From Neocallimastix lanati (nom. inval.) (taxonomy: Eukaryota; Neocallimastigomycota; Neocallimastigomycetes; Neocallimastigales; Neocallimastigaceae), in the NCBI GenBank assembly GCA_016946835.1, contig JACVTC010000062.1, forward strand, positions 1,002,501-1,027,647: a DNA stretch of 25,147 bases, read 5' to 3'. Both the position numbers and the translations under genes were made by a program. Numbering within the stretch: the first letter of the stretch is position 1; each line of letters begins with the position of its first letter. Positions 11,857 to 19,898 of the stretch are shown here, piece by piece. The notes under the pieces are model-generated. The model did not search any database. It had not been told where the DNA came from and saw only the letters and a program-made list of their open reading frames with translations.

Positions 11857-12366
11857 ATCAGACTTTGGCTAACTTCGCCATTTAAATTTTTTTTATTTTT
11901 TTTTATTACTGGTACTTTATTTGTTATATAATTCCTGTAATAGAATCTTAATTTACTTTGAAAATATTGTGTTTTTAGTTAATTTTTATTAGTTAATAAA
12001 AATATTATTGAATACTTTTAAAATTTTTTTATTCCGTACATAGATTATCGGATTAAGTTTATCCTACATAGTAATTGGGCTAGTGGGCTCTGAACTGCTA
12101 TATTTTATATTGAATATAGTAATCGTGGCACACGCGTGGCATGACACCATTAGGTAAGCTGCACGTCAGACAGTGTGTACTATCAGATTGTACGACAATA
12201 AAGATTATTTTTTTGTATTTAATAATTATAATTAATTAATAATTTTATTAGCTATAACAATACAATATTTATCGTTTAAAAAGAAAAATTTTTGAAAGGT
12301 GAAAATAATAAATAAAACTTTGCTTCTAAATTTATTACTACAAATATACTAAATTACAAAATTCAA
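11857..12366 (+). other. Central leader, copy 1
   Basis: This is mostly AT-rich non-coding DNA. A GC-richer segment at 12070-12195 holds a hairpin (12098-12104 with 12113-12119), a direct repeat CGTGGCA-CACG-CGTGGCA near 12124-12141 that includes the palindrome CACGCGTG, and the 32-codon upstream ORF. An AATAAA is present near 12197. The same content recurs at 19027-19536. Confidence 0.5.
12141..12239 (+). CDS. Upstream ORF in leader, copy 1
   Basis: A 32-codon frame starts at ATG 12141 and ends at TAA 12237-12239, about 490 nt before the gag start. A shorter upstream ORF of four codons starts at ATG 11467 in a favourable context (CCCATGG). Neither peptide resembles a known protein. They matter because a scanning ribosome would meet them before gag. 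The 32-codon frame also contains an AG|GTAAG motif at 12152-12158 that looks like a 5' splice site, so this part of the leader may be removed by splicing. Expression is not shown. Confidence 0.2.
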   Translation: MTPLGKLHVRQCVLSDCTTIKIIFLYLIIIIN

Positions 12367-12570
12367 GTGGTCGATAAAGGTTTCGAGCTTGAAAAATATT
12401 CTATTGAGTTGTCGATAAAGATTTCGAACTTAAAATTATTCTATTGAGTTGTCGATAAAGATTTCGAACTTAAAAATTATTCTTAATAAAGTAGTCGAAA
12501 AGAACCTCGTGCTTTATAATTTCTACTAAGTTGTCGATAAGGATTTCGAGCTTATATCTACTAAAGAAAG
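12367..12570 (+). repeat. Five tandem ~40 bp leader repeats, copy 1
   Basis: Units start at 12367, 12408, 12448, 12491 and 12530 (spacing 41, 40, 43 and 39 bp). The shared core is GTCGATAAAGATTTCGAACTT, seen with variation: units 2 and 3 agree throughout this core and unit 4 is the most divergent. Each core holds two TCGA tetramers eight bases apart and a near-palindromic AAGATTTCGAACTT. The array ends about 160 bp before the gag ATG. Protein binding, RNA packaging or enhancer roles are possible; the sequence alone does not decide. Confidence 0.85.
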
Positions 12571-12728
12571 CAAATAAAATTATTATTTTCAAAAGTTACT
12601 AAAATATATTGTTTTAAAAATTGATTCGATATTAAATTACCTATTAAATTATATTTTTAAAGTTGTATTTCCAAATTTATTCTTATTTAATCACCTCATT
12701 AATATACAACAAGAAATATTTAAACAAA

Positions 12729-13640
12729 ATGTCCAAGGAAACAACTTTGAGCTTTAAAGAATTGAAAAAAGAATTAAGAGATATTGTGAAACTTAGCAAG
12801 GACAATTTAGATATTAAGTCCTGGGCTACTGAATTAAAACTTTGGATCAAGATACAAGGTATTACAGATCCAGAAACAATATTTAATGCTTGTTTACTTA
12901 CCAGCTCTGGTGAAGTACAACGCGTTATTGAAGATTTGGGAGAAGATAGTGATGATGAAAGTGATGATTCATCAGATGAAGAAGAAGATGATGATGAAGA
13001 AGAAAATGTTGATGATGATATTAAATTTCCTTCCCTTGAAAAAATTATTTCAAGTCTTGAAAATTTTTACGGTATTAAAGAAGACCAAAATTTACTTCTT
13101 AAAGAACTTCGTGCAATGCGAATTAAAAGAAACGAAAAGATTAAAGACTTTAATGTAAGATATAGAACTTTGTACACTAAACTTGATAAAAAGAGAAGAA
13201 AGCGCATTGGTGTACTAGATTATATTGATTCTATTCAAAATAATTATGAAGCCTGGAAGAAATTATCCCTTAAAGATGATATAAGTATGGATAAAGCTTT
13301 CAAAATTGCCGAGAAAGTAGATAGACTTTCTGTAAGGAACAATAATATTAATACCTATAATGTTAATAATTCCCAACATAATCAAAATAATCAAAACAGT
13401 ACTACTTCAAGACTTTATCCTAAAAGAAGAAACGAAACTTTCCAAACAAATCAAACAAATAATAAACCGAAACCTCAAGATATTATAGAAGAATCAACCC
13501 AGAAAATGAGAAATTTATCCGTTAAAACTTGCTTCTTCTGTAAGGAAGAAGGTCATTACTCATACTATTGCCCTCAATTAAATAAGATTATGGAAAAAAA
13601 TAAAAAAGAAATATATTCCAAAAAGTCTTTAAACTTCTAA
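12729..13640 (+). CDS. gag: Gag polyprotein, copy 1
   Basis: This 303-residue Gag is the structural protein that forms the cytoplasmic virus-like particle and binds element RNA. The ATG at 12729 has A at -3 and is preferred over an in-frame TTG at 12663, which a eukaryote would not normally use. The N-terminal half has a capsid-like helical character, interrupted by a striking acidic tract at residues 68-97, almost entirely Asp, Glu and Ser. An Arg/Lys-rich segment follows (130-160) and then an Asn/Gln-rich linker (204-248). A CCHC zinc knuckle of spacing C-x2-C-x4-H-x4-C (C268, C271, H276, C281) is the nucleocapsid RNA-binding motif. The final codons carry the frameshift heptamer, so a fraction of ribosomes should continue into pol. 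Family assignment rests on the zinc knuckle and position before pol. Confidence 0.9.
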   Translation: MSKETTLSFKELKKELRDIVKLSKDNLDIKSWATELKLWIKIQGITDPETIFNACLLTSSGEVQRVIEDLGEDSDDESDDSSDEEEDDDEEENVDDDIKFPSLEKIISSLENFYGIKEDQNLLLKELRAMRIKRNEKIKDFNVRYRTLYTKLDKKRRKRIGVLDYIDSIQNNYEAWKKLSLKDDISMDKAFKIAEKVDRLSVRNNNINTYNVNNSQHNQNNQNSTTSRLYPKRRNETFQTNQTNNKPKPQDIIEESTQKMRNLSVKTCFFCKEEGHYSYYCPQLNKIMEKNKKEIYSKKSLNF

Positions 13641-13680
13641 ATGGGAGCAGAAGCACTCCCAATGACAAAACAATAGCTTC
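13628..13680 (+). promoter_or_regulatory. -1 ribosomal frameshift signal with H-type pseudoknot, copy 1
   Basis: The heptamer T TTA AAC (13628-13634) is in gag phase (TTA and AAC are gag codons), a canonical X XXY YYZ slippery site. After a 7 nt spacer containing the gag stop, stem 1 pairs 13642-13647 (TGGGAG) with 13656-13661 (CTCCCA). Loop bases 13650-13654 (GAAGC) can pair with 13676-13680 (GCTTC) to form stem 2. Loops are 2, 1 and 14 nt, a geometry suited to an H-type pseudoknot. The pol frame is -1 relative to gag and is open from 13604, so slippage here joins Gag residue 302 to 63 linker codons and then to the region starting at ATG 13823. Confidence 0.8.
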
Positions 13681-13822
13681 ATTAAATAATTTACAAAATA
13701 ATACTTTTACTAAGAATACTCCAATTGATAATAATTCCTTTAACGAAGAATCTGAAGAATCTGATTTTAGTGACACAACTGAAAGTGAGGATGATATCAT
13801 TATAAATGCTGTAAAAAGAAAA

Positions 13823-16800
13823 ATGAATGATAATAACAGCGAAAAAGAAGAAAATAATTCCAAGAAAGTACATAAAAGTTTAAAAGATAATCCACGTCCT
13901 TTTGCAACTCCTGCTTTAAGAAAGAAGAAAGAAAATGAGCTGCATAATAAACCAAATAAAGTTTATAAAAATCAAATACTTCCTTCAATTTTAACTCAAC
14001 CAAATATTAACAAAGAAAAACAAAAAGAAAAGGAATTAAGAAATATGACAAGAGTAAGAGAAAGTAAAGAAGAAAACAACAATTATTCATCAAAAGGAAA
14101 GGAAAAAGTTGAATCTGAAGATATACTTGTAATCGATAATGAAATAGAAGATCTAGAAATGAATAAAGATAATCAACAAAATAAAACTAATACTTTGGAA
14201 AAATTAATTTCAACAAAAACTAAGGAAACTAATAATGGAAATACTCAATTAGTAAAAAGGAATATCAAAATGATGAATAATAAAGAACCTTACAATATTA
14301 TGGATGATTTAAATAATCTTAAATCCAGTATTACGATAGGTCAACTCTTGAATGCATGTCCTAAAATTCGTTCACAATTAACTCAAGGTTTAAAGTTAGA
14401 AAAGTCTAAAATAATTGGAACTGTAGACAATGTAATAGCACGAACTTTATTAGTAAATAACTATAACCATAGCTACATAAGTAAAAGTAATGAAGTAGCC
14501 GAAGAAGACTTAGCAATGGTTGATGCAAGTGTTGACGGAGTACTAGGAAAACTTTTAATTGATTCTTGTAGTAACCTAAGCATCGTTACTAAGCAGTATT
14601 TTGATAAATTACCTGGTGAATATGAAACAGTTGGAAAAAGTCGTGGAAGAATCCAACTAGCAACACAAGATGAAGAATACTCGGAAGGAATTATTGTTCG
14701 ATTACCAGTAAAAATTAATAATTATGAATTTAATGCGGACTTTAGAATTATTGAGAAAGAAGACTCATTTTATGATATGTTAATAAACTTTAAAACTCAA
14801 ATCGATCATTGTTTATTTATTCATCCAACCTTAAACAGTCTATGTAAACTTTTGTCAGAAAGTGAATACGAAGAAATAGCTAAAATAAATAATCAATATT
14901 ATGATGAAGAAAGTATAATCTGCACTATTAGAAAAGTTGAAGAAACGAATAATGAAAAGGAAATTATAAAGGAATTAACTCCAATGGAATTTATTGAGAG
15001 TGATGAATTTTTAAGTACCTTAAATAAAGATTATAAAGAACAAATTATTAAAATTCTCAAAGAAATGATTGACATAGTTGCCACTTCAACAGAAGAACTA
15101 ACTCCTTCTAAACTTTCACCACATAAGATCCGTTTGAAAGCAAATGCAAAGCCAGTAAAATTAAGAAGTTATAGGTTAACTAAATTAAAATCAGATATCT
15201 TAAAAGAAGAACTTACAAAGCTTATTAAGAAAGGATTGATAGAACCATCCTGTTCAGAATGGTCATCTCCAGTAGTACTCATTCTAAAACACAATGGAAA
15301 GTGGCGCTTGTGCATTGACTACCGAAAAGTCAATGATATGACAGAAAAAGATTCTTATTCAGTTCCATATATAGATGAAATTTTTGATAGTCTCGGAGGA
15401 GCTAAAATATTTACAACTCTTGATTTATTTTCTGGTTTTCACCAAATCTTAATGGATGAAGAAAGCGTTGAAGTAACCACTTTCACTACTAAGTTTGGAA
15501 ATTATCAATTTAAGGTTATGCCTTTTGGACTTACTGGAGCTCCCTCAACCTTCCAAAGAGAAATGAATAAAATTTTATTCCCTTTTATTGGTGAATTTGT
15601 TTATGTATTTATTGATGATGTTTTGATCTATTCAAAAAGTATCGAAGAACATTTAATTCATATTAAACAAGTATTAGAAGTATTTAAAGAAAACAAGTTA
15701 AAAATTAATATTGAAAAGTGCCATTTTCTTCAAACTGAAGTTGATGTATTAGGTCACAAACTTACTACTAAAGGATTAAGTCCCATGGAAAGTAAGATAA
15801 CAGCTATTAAGAAGTGGGAAGCCCCTTCATCACTTCATGAATTAAGATCATTTTTAGGAGCAGTGGGATATTATCGTGATTTTATTCCTAAATATGCTCA
15901 AATTACCTCACCTTTATGTAAATTATTGAAAAAGAATACCAAATATGAATGGAATAAAGAACAACAAGAAAGCTTTGAACTCCTAAAAGAAAAATTAATC
16001 AATGCACCTATTCTAAAATTTCCGTCATTTGACAAACCTTTTATCATTAGAACTGATGCTTCGTATAATGGAATTGGTGGAGTTCTTTTACAAAAAGAAG
16101 AAGAAACCGGTAAGGAGCATCCAATACACTTTATAAGTAGAAGTTTAAAGAAAGCTGAAAAGAATTATGGTATTACCGATTTAGAAGGAACCGCTTTGTT
16201 TTACTGTATGACTAAATTTAAATCTTATATTGAAGGAAATCCATTACCTACAACTATTTACACAGATCATAAACCATTAGTTGGTTTATTTAAGAATAAA
16301 GAACCTTTGAATGCAAGGCAAACAAGATGGTGTCTAACCGCTAGTATGCTCGGAATTAATATAAAATATGAATCAGGCAAAAAGAATGTGTTAGCTGATG
16401 CTCTTTCAAGAATGAAAAGTAAGGAAGAGAGAAAGATATTATTAACAAAAATTACTAATGGAAATAATGAAGAATTATTATCTAAAGTTATAAAGGAATT
16501 TATTAATGAAAAGTTTACTGTTATTGATGGTGAAGATTATTTTATCGACAATGGAAATTATAGAAAATTAATAACGGACGAAAATGAAAGGTTTAAATTA
16601 ATTTTAGAAGCTCATAATATTGGCCACGAAGGATATTACAAAACATATCAAAGACTTAAGAAAAACTTTTATTGGAATCATATGATTAAAGATATCAAAA
16701 GAATTGTTAGTAATTGTGAAAAATGCCAGTTAAATCGTCCTCAACCATATCCAGAACCAACCGAAAACCATCCAACTAAAGTGGAGGGTCCCTTTGTGCA

Positions 16801-17638
16801 TTTAGGATTAGATATTATAGGACCGTTACCAAAAACAAGAAATAATAATCAATATATTATAGTAACTGTTGATTACTTTACCAAATGGGTTGAAGCCGAA
16901 CCCACTGAAAACATAACTTCCTCTGATATAATTAAATTTTTAATAAACGTTTTTGCAAGACATGGTGTGCCTCAAGTTATTACTACAGATAATGGAGTCC
17001 AATTCACTTCTGATATGACTAAAATCTTTCTTGATCTTTATGATGTTTATGTAAAATTCATAGCTACCTATCACCCTGAATCCAATGGTCTCACTGAAAA
17101 CCGAAATAAAGAAATTGGAAAATTACTCCGTTTATTAGGAAGGAAAAATCAAGATTGGGATGAAGTTTTACCTTCTGCTTTATGGGCACTTCGAACTACC
17201 AAAAATACAGCTACTGGACATTCTAGTTTTGAATTAGTATATGGAAGAGAAGACCAACAGCCTTATGATATAGCCATAAGAACAATTGAAAATGCAGGTA
17301 AATCATATGATGAAATCTTAATGGAAAAATTTGTTCGTCATTATCAATGGACTAGAGAAGCATGCGAAAATGTGAAGAATGCTAACAAGTATTGGGCAAC
17401 AAGACGAGAAGAACAAATAAGTATGAAAAAAGGAAAAGAATTAAAGGCTGGTGATCTTGTTCTTGTTAGAAACTTTAGCCGCACTAAGCTAGAACCATAT
17501 TACAATGGACCATTTAAAATTTTAAAAATTCAATTCAACACGGCAACCCTAATCGATCAGAAGACTGGAAAGCAACTCGATAGGAATGTTCACTTTAAAA
17601 ATTTAGTAAAGTTTAACTCCGCTTACAGAGAAGCTTGA
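13823..17638 (+). CDS. pol: Pol polyprotein (PR-RT-RNase H-IN), copy 1
   Basis: This encodes the enzymes that copy element RNA to DNA and insert it. Numbered from ATG 13823 (1271 residues): a Lys/Asn/Glu-rich linker (1-200), aspartic protease with D247-S248-C249, reverse transcriptase about 440-640 (D534, and D598-D599 in FIDD), RNase H about 735-865 (D745, E788, D815, D859), integrase zinc finger H931/H935/C965/C968, catalytic core D997, D1056, E1092 (a D-35-E spacing), and a GPF module at 1229-1231. No chromodomain follows. The -1 frame is open from 13604, so this ATG is probably not the real start: frameshifting would give a Gag-Pol of about 1636 residues. All RT, RNase H and integrase catalytic residues are present. 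The Cys in place of the usual Gly of the protease triplet is unusual. The stop is TGA. Confidence 0.95.
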   Translation: MNDNNSEKEENNSKKVHKSLKDNPRPFATPALRKKKENELHNKPNKVYKNQILPSILTQPNINKEKQKEKELRNMTRVRESKEENNNYSSKGKEKVESEDILVIDNEIEDLEMNKDNQQNKTNTLEKLISTKTKETNNGNTQLVKRNIKMMNNKEPYNIMDDLNNLKSSITIGQLLNACPKIRSQLTQGLKLEKSKIIGTVDNVIARTLLVNNYNHSYISKSNEVAEEDLAMVDASVDGVLGKLLIDSCSNLSIVTKQYFDKLPGEYETVGKSRGRIQLATQDEEYSEGIIVRLPVKINNYEFNADFRIIEKEDSFYDMLINFKTQIDHCLFIHPTLNSLCKLLSESEYEEIAKINNQYYDEESIICTIRKVEETNNEKEIIKELTPMEFIESDEFLSTLNKDYKEQIIKILKEMIDIVATSTEELTPSKLSPHKIRLKANAKPVKLRSYRLTKLKSDILKEELTKLIKKGLIEPSCSEWSSPVVLILKHNGKWRLCIDYRKVNDMTEKDSYSVPYIDEIFDSLGGAKIFTTLDLFSGFHQILMDEESVEVTTFTTKFGNYQFKVMPFGLTGAPSTFQREMNKILFPFIGEFVYVFIDDVLIYSKSIEEHLIHIKQVLEVFKENKLKINIEKCHFLQTEVDVLGHKLTTKGLSPMESKITAIKKWEAPSSLHELRSFLGAVGYYRDFIPKYAQITSPLCKLLKKNTKYEWNKEQQESFELLKEKLINAPILKFPSFDKPFIIRTDASYNGIGGVLLQKEEETGKEHPIHFISRSLKKAEKNYGITDLEGTALFYCMTKFKSYIEGNPLPTTIYTDHKPLVGLFKNKEPLNARQTRWCLTASMLGINIKYESGKKNVLADALSRMKSKEERKILLTKITNGNNEELLSKVIKEFINEKFTVIDGEDYFIDNGNYRKLITDENERFKLILEAHNIGHEGYYKTYQRLKKNFYWNHMIKDIKRIVSNCEKCQLNRPQPYPEPTENHPTKVEGPFVHLGLDIIGPLPKTRNNNQYIIVTVDYFTKWVEAEPTENITSSDIIKFLINVFARHGVPQVITTDNGVQFTSDMTKIFLDLYDVYVKFIATYHPESNGLTENRNKEIGKLLRLLGRKNQDWDEVLPSALWALRTTKNTATGHSSFELVYGREDQQPYDIAIRTIENAGKSYDEILMEKFVRHYQWTREACENVKNANKYWATRREEQISMKKGKELKAGDLVLVRNFSRTKLEPYYNGPFKILKIQFNTATLIDQKTGKQLDRNVHFKNLVKFNSAYREA

Positions 17639-18007
17639 GTCTTCGTCGGGGCATCTTGATAAGAATGTACTAAATAATGCATTCTTAATTAAATCTACGA
17701 TTTATTTCTAATACATTATGTGTACATTATTATTTTTGTACTTTAATAAATTTTTAAATCCAAAGATCAAAAATTAAATCAAAAATTATATTAAACTTTA
17801 TATTTTTATATTAAATCTTATATTAATAGTAATATTTTTATATATTTAAAACTTATATTAGCAATATTAATAATAAATCTTATTTTTTTTATATTAATAA
17901 TGAAAATTTATATTAATAATATTTTTATATATTGATAATTAAAAATTTATATATTATATTTTAACTTTTTATTATAAAATTTTATATCGAAATGTTTTAT
18001 TTTATAT
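17639..18007 (+). other. 3' untranslated region between pol and LTR, copy 1
   Basis: It opens with a GC-richer tag (CTTCGTCGGGGCATCTTG), then an inverted repeat, 17660-17667 with 17680-17687 (8 bp, 12 nt loop), then very AT-rich DNA with an AATAAA at 17745. A polypurine tract, needed for plus-strand priming just before the LTR, is not visible before 18008. The best purine stretch is GATAAGAA at 17658-17665, directly before a TG at 17666. If that is the tract, the LTR would be about 850 bp and would begin inside this segment. Confidence 0.6.
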
Positions 18008-18152
18008 TGAAAAATATTTTATTTTATTAAAAACCTTTATATTAGAATAGTATTTTTATTTTTATTTGAATATTTTAACAGATTGTAATAAAAATTATAG
18101 CCAATTAAATAAATTCTTATTAGTAATATTTTAGATATTTTTAAATAAATAA

Positions 18153-18209
<57 letters not shown>

Positions 18210-18514
18210 TTTTATTAATATTATAAATGTATTTTATTTATATTGTTATAATTAAATTTTATATAATTAATTATAAAAATCAATTTAAATTTAATAGTTT
18301 TTAAAAAAAAAAAATAAATAAAATGTAATTTAGTGGCAAGAACAACTTTTATGCCTTGAAAAAAAGTATAAATAGTTGTAAATTTTGCTACTAATTTTTA
18401 AATATCATCAAATAAAATCAAATAAATTTAATAAAATAAATAAATAAAATAAATAAATAAATAAAATTTGTGTTTCCTTACTTTATTTTTATTTAATTCT
18501 CTAAAACCTTAACA
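18008..18514 (+). repeat. Middle LTR shared by both copies
   Basis: It matches 10839-11344 apart from one additional A in the poly-A run (18155-18207). It serves at once as 3' LTR of the first unit and 5' LTR of the second, the product expected from LTR-LTR unequal recombination or from integration of a tandem or 1-LTR circular form. The uncertainty over its 5' limit is the same as for the left LTR. Confidence 0.6.
18367..18374 (+). promoter_or_regulatory. LTR TATA box, middle LTR
   Basis: This is the same TATAAATA element in the shared LTR. It would drive the second gag-pol unit and could also affect the 3' end formation of the first transcript. Confidence 0.55.
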
Positions 18515-18520
18515 TTTATA

Positions 18521-18538
18521 TGGTGGAGATATCGGGGA
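18521..18538 (+). other. Primer-binding site, copy 2
   Basis: This is the identical 18-base tRNA-complementary site, six bases after the end of the shared LTR. It would prime minus-strand DNA synthesis on the transcript of the second unit. Confidence 0.65.
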
Positions 18539-18773
18539 ATTAAATAGAAATAATAGTAAATAACATAGATTTTTTTTTAATTTTTTTTTTATTTTATATT
18601 GATAAACAAGTAAGTCGTTAATCCTTTGATTAACCCATGGCGCTTGTTTGATATATATATATAAAAAAAATTTTTTTTAAATAAGTAAAATTAAGATTCT
18701 AAAAAAACAAATTTTGTAAAATTATAACAAGGAGCGGATAGAGCTCATACACAGTGTATTCTCAGATAGCAAC

Positions 18774-19026
18774 AAATTAACTCTATTCATAGTAGGTTAT
18801 TGAATAGTAGTTAATTTGGAGATTAATTGGAAAGTAGACGAAGGTATTTGGTTACCGACCCGGTAATAATAGTTCAACCTTCAACGTTTCAACACACGAA
18901 GGTGCGGGTACTTTCCAAGCACTGGCGAATAAGGAGCTTACGTCACCGAAGGCGTAAGATTGTTTTTTTATATAATTTTTTTTACTTTTCTTTGTGCTAG
19001 TTATAAGGCACTTTATTATATAAAGT
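18774..19026 (+). ncRNA. Structured leader RNA domain, copy 2
   Basis: The same set of stems occurs at 18774-18817 (hairpin A), 18827-18918 (nested domain B), 18937-18958 (hairpin C) and 19010-19026 (hairpin D). Because the two units are nearly identical, this second occurrence gives no independent covariation support. Confidence 0.6.
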
Positions 19027-19536
19027 ATCAGACTTTGGCTAACTTCGCCATTTAAATTTTTTTTATTTTTTTTTATTACTGGTACTTTATTTGTTATATA
19101 ATTCCTGTAATAGAATCTTAATTTACTTTGAAAATATTGTGTTTTTAGTTAATTTTTATTAGTTAATAAAAATATTATTGAATACTTTTAAAATTTTTTT
19201 ATTCCGTACATAGATTATCGGATTAAGTTTATCCTACATAGTAATTGGGCTAGTGGGCTCTGAACTGCTATATTTTATATTGAATATAGTAATCGTGGCA
19301 CACGCGTGGCATGACACCATTAGGTAAGCTGCACGTCAGACAGTGTGTACTATCAGATTGTACGACAATAAAGATTATTTTTTTGTATTTAATAATTATA
19401 ATTAATTAATAATTTTATTAGCTATAACAATACAATATTTATCGTTTAAAAAGAAAAATTTTTGAAAGGTGAAAATAATAAATAAAACTTTGCTTCTAAA
19501 TTTATTACTACAAATATACTAAATTACAAAATTCAA

Positions 19537-19740
19537 GTGGTCGATAAAGGTTTCGAGCTTGAAAAATATTCTATTGAGTTGTCGATAAAGATTTCGAACT
19601 TAAAATTATTCTATTGAGTTGTCGATAAAGATTTCGAACTTAAAAATTATTCTTAATAAAGTAGTCGAAAAGAACCTCGTGCTTTATAATTTCTACTAAG
19701 TTGTCGATAAGGATTTCGAGCTTATATCTACTAAAGAAAG
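19537..19740 (+). repeat. Five tandem ~40 bp leader repeats, copy 2
   Basis: The same five degenerate units occur at 19537, 19578, 19618, 19661 and 19700, ahead of the second gag. The unit-to-unit differences are preserved between copies, so the array predates the duplication of the element. Confidence 0.85.
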
Positions 19741-19898
19741 CAAATAAAATTATTATTTTCAAAAGTTACTAAAATATATTGTTTTAAAAATTGATTCGAT
19801 ATTAAATTACCTATTAAATTATATTTTTAAAGTTGTATTTCCAAATTTATTCTTATTTAATCACCTCATTAATATACAACAAGAAATATTTAAACAAA

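Larger units (their letters stand above)
10839..18514 (+). mobile_element. Ty3/Gypsy LTR retrotransposon, copy 1
   Basis: The order is LTR, primer-binding site, long leader, gag, -1 frameshift signal, pol (protease, RT, RNase H, integrase), 3' UTR and LTR. The RT-RNase H-integrase order defines the Ty3/Gypsy (Metaviridae) group. The integrase has a GPF module but no chromodomain after it. Both genes are intact, so the copy looks capable of autonomous movement. Similarity to the second copy starts at 10836 (equivalent to 18005), placing the left edge there. The right LTR is shared with copy 2. A target-site duplication cannot be tested because the far end of the array is outside the window. 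Confidence 0.9.

Noticed and set aside
11604-11860. tRNA gene or hammerhead ribozyme in the leader
   Set aside because: No cloverleaf with A and B boxes and no hammerhead core could be found in the structured domain.
12367-12386. TGGTCGATAAAGG as an alternative primer-binding site
   Set aside because: It belongs to the five-unit leader repeat, and its complement does not fit a tRNA T-arm (no suitable C61 and A58 arrangement), unlike 11351-11368.
12367-12570. CRISPR-like array
   Set aside because: The units abut without unique spacers and lie in a eukaryotic retrotransposon leader.
12663-12728. Gag extension from TTG 12663
   Set aside because: A TTG start is not expected in a eukaryotic mRNA, and the ATG at 12729 has a good context. 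The added 22 residues are AT-driven (Tyr, Ile, Leu, Asn).
12886-13158. Met/Lys-rich frame inside gag (and its copy at 20056-20328)
   Set aside because: It is an out-of-frame shadow of the gag acidic tract.
13641-13676. Eleven-codon ATG frame directly after the gag stop
   Set aside because: It lies inside the frameshift pseudoknot. It might be thought to support reinitiation toward pol, but it is in the wrong frame and would hinder reinitiation at 13823.
13588-14003. Three reverse-strand frames over the gag-pol junction (and copies at 20758-21173)
   Set aside because: They are antisense shadows of the Lys/Asn/Glu-rich linker. Their Phe/Leu/Ser composition is what the complement of that linker gives.
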